In this document: piece after piece, positions 30,074 through 40,698 of the stretch
Layout of the letters: the number at the start of each line of letters is the position of its first letter
Position numbering within the stretch: position 1 is the stretch's first letter
Assembly (NCBI GenBank): GCA_030704615.1
Contig: CM060732.1
Span: 67,749,053 to 67,809,052, forward strand
From: Takakia lepidozioides
Lineage: Eukaryota > Streptophyta > Takakiopsida > Takakiales > Takakiaceae
DNA length: 60,000 nucleotides
Reading direction: 5' to 3'
Notes under the pieces: model-generated
What the model saw: the letters and a program-made list of their open reading frames with translations, nothing else
What the model was told of the DNA's origin: nothing
Databases searched by the model: none
Position numbers and translations under genes: made by a program

Positions 30074-32218
30074 ATGAGAGCTCCTGTGAATGAGGGCCCA
30101 ATGGTGGCAGCTCACATGGTTAGGCCATGTGTTGTACTAGAAGTAAGTACAATGATAGTAACAAGAAGTAAAGCCAAACTAATACCTCCAGTAGTAGAGG
30201 AAGAAGATGATAATGAAGGTGGCAATGATATGCCTGAAGATGAAGAGACTTGGAAAGATGAGAAGGAACTGCACAAGGAAGTAGCAGATACTATAAGGGA
30301 AATGCAAAAAAATACTGATATTCCTGTGGCAGATTCATCTGATTCTGATGGAGAAGAAGAAGGGAGTGAGGAAGAAAGGAAGAAAGAAGATGCAGACATG
30401 CAAAGTAATGAAGAGACTTTGGCTGAAGTAATATGCCAGACCAAAGCAAAAATTACCATTGGACAGCTATTAGCTGTGGCACCTTATTGTAGGCATAGGC
30501 TGTATCAAGCAATCAATCGAATTGCCCAGGAGACAGGAAACACAGACCTGAACAGCAAGGTGACCAGTTATAATGTGAAGCCAGAAGGGCGAGAAACAGT
30601 CATGGACTTTGATGATTCTATGCCAGTAATCCAATTGAGAATTGGAAGCACAGAACTAACTGATGTACTGATAGATGGAGGTTCTGGAGTAAATATCATG
30701 ACAGACCAATTAAGGAAGAAGCTTGGTCTAAGTAACATGAAACCAGCCCCATTTACAGTAACAATGGCAGATCAAAGAAGTGTACAGCCATTGGGATTCA
30801 TAAGAGGAGTTAAGATACAGATACAGAAGATGATCTTTATGATCACAGTAACTGTGTTGAAAATGGATGAAGTCATGGAGGCTTACTCCTTATTATTGGG
30901 ACGGCCTTGGCTGAAACAGGCCAGGGTATTCCATGACTGGAATTCTCAGTTACTAACCGTGCATAATGGGATACACGAGATACAAATTACCACAAAGAAA
31001 TCTAGTAGATTACCTGCTACAAGAAGACCTCGAGGAGTCAGAGAGTATGACTGGAAAGGACGACTGGATGAGGAGCAGGAAGCTACCCTATTTGCTGCAC
31101 ACCCAGAGTGGGAGCAGGTTGCAGAGATGCGGCTGGAAAGCCTAAGTTGTTTGAGAGGTATCTGTTGTGGTGTAGTGACAACAACACCAACTGAAGAGGA
31201 AACCAACATTTACCCATCACATTTCTATGAAGAAAGAGAAGAAGAAATAGAAATCCTAGAAGAACCAGCCACTGTGAGCTTACAGGATGAAGTGGTGACT
31301 GGTTGGACAATCACAGCTGATGAGCAGGTGAGGGAAGTAGATGTGGGAACTAAAGAGGAACCGAGGATGGTGAAAGTAGGAGCTGATTTGGAGCCGGAAT
31401 TCTTCGAAGAACCTAAAAGCTTGTTCATCAAATGCAGAGATGTATTTGCTTGGAGCTATGAGGATCTAAAGGGGATACCACCTGAAGTCTGTCAGCATAA
31501 GATTGAACTGGAACCAGGGTCAGTACCAATCAAGCAGGCGAGGTATAGAATGAATCCCAACTACGCACAGAAGGTTGGAGAAGAGATAAAGAAGTTGGCT
31601 GAGGCTAAGTTTATATACCCAATAGAGTATACAACTTGGTTGTCACCCATTGTTATAGTTCCCAAGAAGAATGACAAACTAAGAGTATGTGTGAACTATA
31701 AGAAGCTGAATGCTTGTACGAAGAAAGATCCTTTCCCTTTGTCATTCACAGAAGCAATATTAGACATTGTGGCAGGCCATGAGATGTACTCATTCATGGA
31801 TGGCTTCAGTGGTTATAATCAAGTGCAAGTGGCAGAAGAAGACCAAGGGAAAACAGCGTTCATCACAGACTGGGGGGCTTATGCATACAAAGTCATGCCC
31901 TTTGGACTTTGTAATGCACCAGCGACCTTTCAGAGAGTGATAAGTGAATCTTTTCATGAGTATCTGGATGATTTCATGCAGGTATTCTTGGATGATTTCA
32001 GTGTGTACAGCTCTAAGAATGAACACTTGCATAAATTGGAGTTATGTTTGGCCAGATGCAGGAGGAGAGGTCTGGGACTGAATCCAGATAAATGTACTTT
32101 CTGTGTGAACTCAGAGGTGCTTTTGGGACACATTGTGTGTAAGAAGGGACTCCTTGTGGATCCCAGAAAGACAGAGTCCATTAAAGCCTCTCCACCACCA
32201 GTGAATGTTAAAGTCTAA
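30074..32218 (+). pseudogene. Family A protease and reverse transcriptase
   Basis: Same frame as gag. An acidic linker is followed by the aspartic protease with the atypical active site LIDGGSGVNIM (near 30674) and LLGRPWLKQARVFHDW. RT covers about 31.5-32.2 kb: WLSPIVIVPKKNDKLRVCVNYKKLN, FMDGFSGYNQV, MPFGLCNAPATFQ, the catalytic VFLDDFSVYS (near 31990) and LLGHIV. A one-base loss in an A-run near 32211 shifts the frame and gives TAA at 32216. The rest of RT's connection domain and RNase H continue in the next frame. Confidence 0.85.
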
Positions 32219-33201
32219 GGAGATTCCTTGGGCAAACCAGTTATTACAGAAGATTTGTCAAAAGGTATGCACAAATAGCAGCACCATTGAGCAAACTACT
32301 GAAGAAAGATGCAGTGTTTGCCTGGACAGCTGAATGTCAACAGGCGTTTGAGGAACTTACACTGTCAGTAACAACTACACCTGTGCTGATTAACCCTCAC
32401 TGGCATGTAGTATTTCATGTTCACTGCGATGCATCAGGAGAAGCGTTGGGAGCGGTGTTAGCCCAGAATGTTACAGGAAATATAGATTCACCTGTGTACT
32501 ATGCTAGCCGGTTGATGAACAGTGCTGAAAGGAACTATAGCACAACGGAAAGAGAAGCATTGGCAATGATCTATGCAGTGAAGAAATTCAGGCATTACCT
32601 GTTGGGCAAGAAGTTTATATTCTATGTGGATCACCAGGCTCTGATATACCTGGTAAACAAACCTCTGATAAGCGGAAGAATAGCAAGATGGTTGATAATC
32701 TTGCACGAGTTTGAGTTCGAGGTTGTTTACAAGCCTGGGAGACTGCATCTTGTGGCGGATCATTTGTCACGGTTATCAACAGGAGAACCAGCCACAGGAA
32801 TAGATGATCAATTACCAGATGCAAGTCTCTTTGCAGTGGAGGTGCAGGGAAGTGCAGATGACTGGTTAGATTGGCAGTGGCCAATCAGATACTACCTTGC
32901 TCATGGTCAGTGCCCACCTAGTTATGGTAAGGAGCAGAGGAAGAGAATCGCTATCAAAGCTTTACCTTATACTATGGTAGGAAGCAGAATGTATAAGCTA
33001 GGACCAGATGGAGTACTAAAACGATGCTTGTACCACCATGAAGTAAATAAAGTTTTGGAGGAAGTTCATAAAGGAGTGGCTGGAGGTCATTTTGGAGAAG
33101 AGACTACCAGTAGGAGATATTACTCGCAGGTTACTGGTGGCCTACTTTGTTCAAAGATGTACACGAGTATTGTCAGAGTTGTGATGAATGTCAGAGGCTA
33201 G
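32214..33201 (+). pseudogene. Family A RT connection and RNase H domain
   Basis: Beginning SLRRFLGQTSYYRRFVKRYA, the frame gives RNase H with VHCDASGEALGAVLAQ, the E-x-E-AL-AM motif (TEREALAMIYAVKKFRHYL), VDHQALIYL and HLVADHLSRL. It goes on into the zinc-binding start of integrase (HKGVAGGHFGEETTSRRYY). A one-base insertion near 33135 then shifts the frame. There is a single RNase H here, unlike family B. Confidence 0.8.
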
Positions 33202-34472
33202 GACCTTTGCAGAGATCTGGAAGGATGGCCTTGCATCCTACAATGCCTACGGAACCATTTCAGAAATGGGGACTAGACTTTGTTGGACCGATAAACCCAC
33301 CAGCCAAGAATACACGGAACAGGTACATAATTACAGCCACTGATTATACTACGAAGTGGGTGGAAGCTAAAGCTTTGAGGGACAACACAGCCAAGTCCAC
33401 AGCAAGGTTCCGGTACGAGAACATACTTACACGATTTGGCTGTCCCTTAGAATTTATCAGTGATCAGGGAAGTCACTTCATGAATGAGACCATTGAGTTG
33501 TTGACTAAAGAGTTCATGATTGTACATAGAAAGAGTACAACATATTACCCACAGGGTAATGGGCAGGCGGAGGCTACCAACAAAATACTATGTACTATCT
33601 TGGCTAAGATAGTCAATGCAAACAGAACTGATTGGGATACAAAGCTGCTGACAGCTTTGTGGGCATACAGGACTTCCTATAAAGTCACCACTAAGTATAC
33701 ACCATTCCAATTAGTTTATAGTATGGAAGCCTTACTTCCAGTGGAATTCCTGTTACCTACCATGAGAACGGAGTGGGGAAAAAGAATGGAATTGCAAGAT
33801 TCCATTAAGGTCAGGAAACATGAATTATACCATGTGGAAGAAGTACGTGCTGATGCAGCTGATAATATGACCAGAATTCAGATGAAGAGGAAGGAACAGT
33901 TTGATGAAGGCAAGTTAAAAACCTTTAAGACGGGAGATTTGGTTCTATGGTTGCAGAAAAAGGGAAAGATTAAAACTTCTAAGCTTAAATCACCATGGAA
34001 AGGACCTTATGTCATACAAAAGATGTATGATAACAACACCGCCATGTTACAAACCATTAATAAAGAAATGCTGGGAAGAGTCAATGCCAATAAGTTGAAG
34101 GGGTACAGTGGTATCCATGACAAACCATTGCAGCATGATTTGTATGTTGAAACGCAAGAGCAGTCACGGGCTGCACCGGGGTTACAAACGGAGTATGGAG
34201 CACTTGTCGCTAGGCCAAGCACATATGATCAGGGCAGCCAAAACAAGCGTGACACAGCCTATCACAGCCCATCAAGGCAAACCACAACCTATCACAGCTC
34301 ATCACGACGTGACACAGCCTATTACAGCCAATCAAGGCAAAGCACAGCCTATCACAGCCCATCACGACGTGACACAGCCTATCACAGCCCAGCACGGCGC
34401 GACACAGCCTATCACAACCTACCACAGCGTGTCACAGCCTATCACAGCTTACCACAGTGCGACACAGCCTAA
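33147..34472 (+). pseudogene. Family A integrase with repetitive tail
   Basis: Second half of the HHCC zinc domain (CQSCDECQRLG), then the DDE core: WGLDFVGPINP, FISDQGSHFMNE and GQAEATNKIL. The C-terminal basic domain has SPWKGPYVIQKMYDNN. From 34236 the frame enters a minisatellite encoding repeats of D-T-A-Y-H-S-P-S-R. TAA at 34470-34472 replaces a TAT codon within that repeat. The frame then continues open into the third ORF, so integrase and third ORF were probably one reading frame. Confidence 0.8.
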
Positions 34473-34585
34473 CACAACCTACCACAGCGTGTCACAGCCT
34501 ATCACAGCTTACCACAGTGCATCACAGCCTATCACAGTGTACCCCAGTATGACACAGCCTGTCACAGCTCAACACAGCCTACTAG
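34236..34585. repeat. Coding CACAGCC minisatellite in integrase tail
   Basis: About eleven 30-base units of the form GACACAGCCTATCACAGCCC are translated into a histidine/tyrosine-rich repeat. The underlying CACAGCC motif is the same as in the LTR minisatellite. Confidence 0.85.
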
Positions 34586-34607
34586 GGTTACACGATCCAT
34601 AGAATCA

Positions 34608-35558
34608 GTGACAGGTGGACGCATAATAACTTCAGCAAAATGGCTGACGGAAGAAAAAACGGAAACTAGTTTAAAAATAGACACGTGGAGGTCAGGGCGC
34701 GACACACAGCTGAGAATGAAGTGCAAGACCAGGTGTCATAAAGAAAGAGGACAAGAACGGCCGTCAAAAGGGATGAAAGGCGGGCCCATTAATGAATACG
34801 GAAAAAGGGAAACGGAACGAACGGCAAGTACAGAAAAGCAAAATTCTTGTCACATGTGTGATCCTAGTGGACTATCCAGCAGAGAAAGTCCACTAAAGAA
34901 AATAAAATCTAAAATCCAGTCACAGCGGATACAGCCAATAGAAAACCAGAGAAAGGATCAAGAAAATGGAGGGAAATTGAGCGCAAGAGGCGGCGTCGTT
35001 CTAAGTAACGGGCGTCTCGACGGGACAGACCATCAATGCTATAGCTTGGAAACTATGGAGGAACTAACAGATTATATGCTCGCAATATTACTTACGCAGC
35101 ATAGACACGAAAGAACAGAGCGGAGCTTTTCTCTTGAGCGATGCTTGCAAGCCCCGCAAGCTTACAAGAAATTACCCATAGCTTTCTGTGGCAACCATAC
35201 GTTTATGCTTTGTGCACTACAGGCATTTCTGCAGTTGTTACAGCCAAAACAGTTCTGTGAGTCTAAAATGAAGAGAATGAGAGGCGATGAGGATTCTGAT
35301 ACAACTGTTTCTTCACCGAATTCTTTTGACATGGGAGAAGACTATGCAGTTCAGATGGCAGAGAAGAAGCGACGGGGGTCTCCTATGCCGGAAAGGTTAC
35401 CTCGATATCAGCCTCCAGAGGGCCTCACTTATCCAGGTAGTGATCAACCATCTCCGTCAACCAGAGACAGACCTCGGGCTCGTACACACAGTCCGCCACG
35501 AAACTCTCAACGTCAAAAAGGTGCTCACTCACAAAGGTTTGCTAATCGAAATCAGTAA
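34608..35558 (+). pseudogene. Family A third ORF, internally deleted form
   Basis: In frame with integrase. The first 200 codons match the N-terminal part of the long ORF in copy 1, including CHMCDPSG and FMLCALQAF. About 15 codons later it matches the extreme C-terminus (RGDEDSDTT...QMAEKKRRGSPMPERLPRY...). Roughly 2.9 kb coding for the coiled-coil and globular parts is absent. The frame is intact after deletion, so a short product is possible. It ends with TAA just before the purine tract. Confidence 0.75.
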
Positions 35559-35573
35559 ACCGTGAGGACACGG

Positions 35574-35596
35574 CTTTTTGAGGGGGGAAGGGGTAA
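35574..35596 (+). promoter_or_regulatory. Polypurine tract of family A copy 2
   Basis: TTTTTGAGGGGGGAAGGGGTAA directly precedes the LTR. It is repeated at 36776-36797 in the deleted tandem element. Confidence 0.75.
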
Positions 35597-36523
35597 CGTT
35601 AGAGGACTGTTGGGGACTTAGACACTTATACTGGATCTGTAGGGTACCCTTAATTTTTGCACAAACTGAGACCAACAGGAGCCTTAGGAGTGACAGCAGC
35701 GCACTGTAAAGGGGGGTTACACAGCCCGTCACAGTCGTCACAGCCGACACAGCCAACACAGCCCGTCACAGTTGTCAGAGCAGACACAGCCGACACAGCC
35801 ACACAGCCAGTCACAGCCCGACACAGCCAAACATAGTCGCACAGCCAGTCACAGCCCGTCACAGTTTCACACAGCCAGTCACAGCTTGACACAGCTGTCA
35901 CGATCATAGGGAACGGAGAGCAGGACATGGAACGACTGTGGGGAACAACACCTGCGAAGGGAACATGTTAGTTCACAGACGACGGTTAGTGAGGGAAACG
36001 GTTAGAACCACGGGTAGGAAGATAAAGGGAGAAGGGGGGAATTTTGGGGATGATTCGGAGGAGGACTTCTTGGTCATGGAGGAGAGGGGATCGGGCAGAG
36101 ATGAAGAACGGAAGTGCAGATAGAGAGATGATGAGTAGATGCTTGATATATGCAAGGCTGTATGATATTGTAGAGCAGATTAGAGACACAATGGCTTCGG
36201 CCTGATACCTGATAAATCATAATCGGATACTTTTACGATACAATCACACTGTGTAGAGAGATCTGAGTGAAGCTGTGGAATGAATGGATGAGTTGATGGA
36301 ATCCAATAGATTGATAAAGCAAACTGATACTTAATTATCAATGGTAAGATAGCTAACATGAATACCAAAAGGGAAACAAATAGGAAACACCCCCATGATA
36401 CACTAGCTGTAGGTCATGACTGATTGTTCTGCGCGGGCTGAGTACTTAGAGATATCCAACTCTTCTATCTTGGAGTTTCCGCCTCGAATAGCGAAGGGAT
36501 GGGTGCGTAAAAGCCGTGCGACA
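35597..36523 (+). repeat. Family A 3' LTR (copy 2)
   Basis: It begins CGTTAGAGG (first base T to C relative to the other LTRs) and ends GTGCGACA. CACAGCC minisatellite at about 35713-35905. It is followed by a primer-binding site rather than a target duplication, so it also serves as the 5' LTR of the next remnant. Confidence 0.8.
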
Positions 36524-36797
36524 TTTGGCGACCATACTGGGGAACTAAGTAATGAACAACCAGATATGACAGGCATCTGGTGGGATCATGGTGGTTGGAC
36601 CATTAAAGAATTTGAAGTGAATCAAATTCCCTGCGGAACGAAGGAGGAAAGATTGTCTAAACAATTCTTTCAAAGGTTCTTGGAATTACACAGCTCTCAC
36701 GAAACTCTCAACGTCAAAAAGGTGCTCACTCACAAAGGTTTGCTAATCGAAATCAGTAAACCGTGAGGACACGGCTTTTTGAGGGGGGAAGGGGTAA
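36524..36797 (+). mobile_element. Deleted tandem family A element (leader joined to 3' end)
   Basis: After the LTR come the primer site and about 165 bases of leader, ending TTCTTGGAATTACACAG. The sequence then jumps to the last 90 bases of the third ORF (matching 35500-35558) and a second purine tract. The whole gag-pol region is gone and the LTR expected after the tract is replaced by element C. Confidence 0.75.
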
Positions 36798-36799
36798 TG

Positions 36800-37549
36800 T
36801 GTCGCGGCCCTTTGCCTTGAGGGCGGGGGGTCGGGACACATCAGGGGCTGCCCCTGTGGTGGGGGCAGCGGCAGCGATAGGTATGGGGGGGCTGAGGCAC
36901 CCTTGAGTGCCCAAGGCACTCAGGGAAGCGGAGGCGCTCACTAGGTGGAGCCCCGCACACCGGGTTGCGGTGGGGGTGGCTCCACAAGCGGTGGGGTTGG
37001 CTCCACAAGGGGTGGTGGTAGCTTAGTGGGACTTAGTGGGGGTGGCATAGGACTCACCATGGGGGCGGAGACCTCGTGGTGGGAGTCGTGGGGAGTCTTG
37101 GGACTCATCACGGTCCATAGGGGCCGTGGTGAGCGGGCCAAGACTCACCGCGACTCACCACCGGGAGTCGAGGGTTTTCGTGGTGGTTCGCCATAAAATG
37201 GCATGGCTGGTTGTGGAACCCCCGCGGACAGCTACAGAAGTATATATAGGGAGTAGTAACCCCGAGAACGGTGCAAGCCCGTTGGTGACCAAAAACTAGT
37301 GAGTAAGCGAGCGAGCCGGAAAGCGACAAAGAGTGGGGAGCTGTTCCGGACTGCCATCTACCAAAGGAATTTCTCCTAGTCACAAAGAGGTGGAGGGTTT
37401 TAGAAGGAAGCGAAGGGGGGACCGTTATGTCCCGGTGAGCAGCCGAAGCTCCAAGTTGGCCCGGGCGGCCAGGTTGGGAGTCAGGCGCGCGCATCAAAGC
37501 GAGTAACTATGACTTGAAGGGGGAGCTTACCGGAGTGAGGTGCGCGACA
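36800..37549 (+). repeat. Family C 5' LTR
   Basis: TGTCGCG at the start and CGCGACA at the end form a perfect 7-bp inverted repeat. The primer site follows two bases later. Confidence 0.8.
37241..37248 (+). promoter_or_regulatory. TATA box of family C LTR
   Basis: TATATATAGG lies about 300 bases before the LTR end in otherwise GC-rich sequence, the usual place for the R-region promoter of an LTR. Confidence 0.5.
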
Positions 37550-37551
37550 CT

Positions 37552-37569
37552 TGGTATCAGAGCTTAGAG
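37552..37569 (+). promoter_or_regulatory. Primer-binding site of family C
   Basis: TGGTATCAGAGCTTAGAG, complementary to initiator methionine tRNA, two bases after the LTR. Confidence 0.8.
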
Positions 37570-37603
37570 TTCAGTACGCGATCGTCCTTGGGATTGGCCT
37601 CAT

Positions 37604-38690
37604 CATGGGGTCGGGCAAGCCGAAGCGAAAGCGGAACGGCCCAAAGATGATGATCCCGGTGAGCCCGATGGGGGCGACGTGTCACCGAGGCGGCCGTTTG
37701 AGGAAGCGATGAATGTTTCCGAAAACGAGGCCGCTCAGGAGCGGGAGGAATCCGAGGAGTCGGAGCCCGAGGAATCCTTGAGAGCTCCGACAAACCAAGA
37801 GATGCCTCCCATGCCGGCAGCCTTTTGGGAAGGGTTGTTGGCGCAGTTTGGCGGGACGTTGAAAGACGTGTTGAAGGCGGCTAATGCCACTTCCACTAAG
37901 GCAAAGTTTAAGGTGAAGCCTAAGGAACCCGGCACCTTCGAGGGCGTTCGAAACCGGAAGGCACTCAACACCTGGCTCCTGGAGCTAGAGCAGTACTTCC
38001 GGGCGGCCAAGTTGAGTGACGAGGATCGGGTGGAAGTGGCTCCCACCTATTTGAGGGGCTATGCTCAACAATGGTGGCAGAAACGCCTTCACGACCGAGG
38101 CCCAAGCCCGGAAACCTTGAACTGGAGTGGGTTCAAGGAATTGATGAAGAGACAGTTTGTGCCCCTCAACGCGTCCTGGCTTGCCCGGGACAAGATGAGG
38201 AATTTGAAGCAAACAGATGACATTCGGGGGTACGTCCAGGCTTTCAATGTGCTGTTGCTGAAGTCGCGGACATGGCAGAACCAGAAATGGTCTTCAACTT
38301 TGTGGCGGACTGGCCCCATGGGCCAGGCGGAAGTTGGAGGAGAAGCCACCCAAGACTTTGAACGAGGCAATTGAGAGGGCTGAATGTTTCTCGGATGTCC
38401 CTAGGGGTGAAAGACAAGGCCGTACGGAGCTGAACCACAAGAAGACCCGCGGGAAGGTGACTCCTTCCGACCGGAAAAGAAGTGGGATAGGCCACGCGGC
38501 GATAATGGCATGTGGAAATCGAAGGGAGGGCCTTCGTACGTCAAGGCGGCACCCGGTGCTCGAAAGGAAAAGCGGGTGGAGCGGCTTATGGCGGACAGAA
38601 GGCGACCTTTGATGGAGTGTGTTTCAATTGCGGGGGAGCCCGGGCACATGGCCAGAAGTGCACGAAGCCCCGCAATTGAACATGACTCGG
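37604..38690 (+). pseudogene. Family C gag
   Basis: ATG at 37604 opens MGSGKPKRKRNGPK; a one-base loss near 37645 moves the frame to 37679-38374. That frame carries the retrotransposon gag domain (LELEQYFRAAKLSDEDRVE, YAQQWWQKRL, FVPLNASWLARDKM). Another shift near 38255 separates the C-terminal part. A nucleocapsid knuckle is readable near 38620-38670 in a third frame (CFNCGG...H...C). Confidence 0.75.
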
Positions 38691-39140
38691 GCGACCACGG
38701 AGCTGTCAGAAGATACCATCAGTCGCTTGGTGGAAGCGGTAGTCGCCAGGACTTGCAAGGTAGGCAACTATTCTTGTGAGTTGTATCAGGAAACTGGCGC
38801 CCTGCGAAAAGGGAGTCAATTATTGTTCGTGGATGGGATAATATCCGGAACTAACGTGTCGTTGTTGGTGGACACAGGAGCGTCGCACTCCTTCATGACG
38901 CCGGTGGCGGCGCGAAAGTTGGGACTCCCGACAAGTGACGTGGGGGCCTCTATTGAGGTGCGCTCTGCCAAAGGAGAACCTCAGTTGGCGACAAGGTTGG
39001 CGTTTGATGTTCCTCTTCAACTGGGGAGTTGGGAGGGACGTGAGAACTTCACTATCTGCGAGATCGATGGAGTGGATCTCATTTTAGGGATGACCTTTTT
39101 GAGCAAATCCGGAGCGGTCATAGATGGCGCAAGAGAGTAG
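38691..39140 (+). pseudogene. Family C aspartic protease
   Basis: The frame gives SLLVDTGASHSFMTPVAARK, a standard retropepsin active site, and LILGMTFLSKSGAVIDGA. It is broken from gag upstream and RT downstream by frameshifts. Confidence 0.8.
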
Positions 39141-39439
39141 TCACGCTGCCATGTGGGAATGGTGGCGAGGTTTTACGAGTGTCGGAACGCCCAATCCGTG
39201 GGAGGGCGAATACAACCTTCTATCAGCAAAGGAGTGGGCCGTGGAGGAGGCACACGCGTCCAGTTTTTGCTTTACATTAGAGAAGTGAAAGGAGAAGGCG
39301 ATGGGGAGCCGAGCCCAGATTGGATCAAGGGATTTGGAGAAATACCAGGATGTGATGCCGAGGATTTACCAAGCGGCTTGCCACCGCTAAGAGGAGTTGA
39401 CCACAGATTGAGGTGATACCGGGATCGTGACCGCCTGCC

Positions 39440-40198
39440 AAGGCGCCCTACGGTTGGCCACAGAGAGTTGGTCGAGCTGAAGACTCAGCTCAAGGATCTA
39501 ATGTCAAAGGGGTACATCCGGCCGAGTAAGTCACCTTACGGAGCCCCGGTGCTATTTGCAGAAAAGAGGATGGGACGCTGCGGATGTGTGTCGATTACAG
39601 GGCTCTGAATAAGGTGACTATCAAAAACCGGTACCCTTTGCCAAGGATCGACGACCTCTTCGATCGGTTGGCAGGAGCAAAGTATTTCAGCCGGATCGAC
39701 TTGCGCTCCGGCTATCACCAAATTCGGGTGGCAGAAGGAGATGAGGAGAAGACCGCGTGCAGGACAAGGTATGGTTCATATGAGTTCTTGGTGATGCCTT
39801 TGGGCTCACTAATGCACCAGAACATTAGCACGCTGTGAACAGCCTTTTCCAGGAGTGGTTGGATGACTTTGTGATCGTGTACATCGACTACATCTTGGTG
39901 TACTCGAAAACAAAGGAAGAGCACCTGGAGCACCTCAAAAGGGTGTTCCCAAAAATTGCCGAGAGGGAAGCTGTAGGCAAAGCTTCAAAGTGCGAATTCG
40001 GGGTCACAAAGTGGAGTTCTTGGGGCATGTGATCAGGATGGGATCAAAATGGATGACAGAAAAGGTGAGGGCGATCTGGACAAGAAAAAAAGACGAAAAG
40101 AAAGGATGGAGCCTCCGACTTCGGTCCCGGGAGTGCGATCATTCCTAGGACTCGCCTCCGATTACCGGTATGTGAGAAATTTCGCCAAAGATCGCGGG
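39440..40198 (+). pseudogene. Family C reverse transcriptase, partial
   Basis: Readable in several frames: [40 protein letters not shown], and the catalytic box as VYIDYILVYSK. Ty3 elements have YIDD there; GAC/GAT to TAC replaces the second aspartate, which abolishes catalysis. A start of the connection domain (SFLGLASDYRYVRNFA) is the last readable part before the gap. Confidence 0.8.
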
Positions 40199-40698
40199 NN
40201 NNNNNNNNNNNNNNNNNNNNNNNNNNNNNNNNNNNNNNNNNNNNNNNNNNNNNNNNNNNNNNNNNNNNNNNNNNNNNNNNNNNNNNNNNNNNNNNNNNNN
40301 NNNNNNNNNNNNNNNNNNNNNNNNNNNNNNNNNNNNNNNNNNNNNNNNNNNNNNNNNNNNNNNNNNNNNNNNNNNNNNNNNNNNNNNNNNNNNNNNNNNN
40401 NNNNNNNNNNNNNNNNNNNNNNNNNNNNNNNNNNNNNNNNNNNNNNNNNNNNNNNNNNNNNNNNNNNNNNNNNNNNNNNNNNNNNNNNNNNNNNNNNNNN
40501 NNNNNNNNNNNNNNNNNNNNNNNNNNNNNNNNNNNNNNNNNNNNNNNNNNNNNNNNNNNNNNNNNNNNNNNNNNNNNNNNNNNNNNNNNNNNNNNNNNNN
40601 NNNNNNNNNNNNNNNNNNNNNNNNNNNNNNNNNNNNNNNNNNNNNNNNNNNNNNNNNNNNNNNNNNNNNNNNNNNNNNNNNNNNNNNNNNNNNNNNNN
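40199..40698. other. Assembly gap (500 N)
   Basis: Exactly 500 N, a conventional placeholder. The sequences on the two sides need not be adjacent at this distance. Open frames drawn across it are meaningless. Confidence 0.99.

Larger units (their letters stand above)
13568..36523 (+). mobile_element. Family A Ty3/gypsy retrotransposon (copy 2), interrupted by element B
   Basis: Order on the plus strand: LTR, primer-binding site, leader ORFs, gag, protease, reverse transcriptase, RNase H, integrase, third ORF, purine tract, LTR. RT comes before integrase, which defines the Ty3/gypsy type. The protease has D-G-G-S in place of the usual D-T/S-G, as in Tat-like plant elements. An 11-kb element B splits gag at 18019/29045. 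Gag, PR and RT share one reading frame (apart from stops), so the native form probably made one long polyprotein. In-frame stops and 1-base frameshifts in pol make this copy defective. Confidence 0.85.
36800..40198 (+). mobile_element. Family C Ty3/gypsy retrotransposon, GC-rich, truncated by the assembly gap
   Basis: LTR, iMet-type primer site, gag, protease and RT occur in that order, with markedly higher GC than families A and B. It inserted right after the purine tract of the deleted A element. Its 3' half would lie in or beyond the gap; no matching LTR is seen to the right. Many frameshifts show it is old or poorly assembled. Confidence 0.8.
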
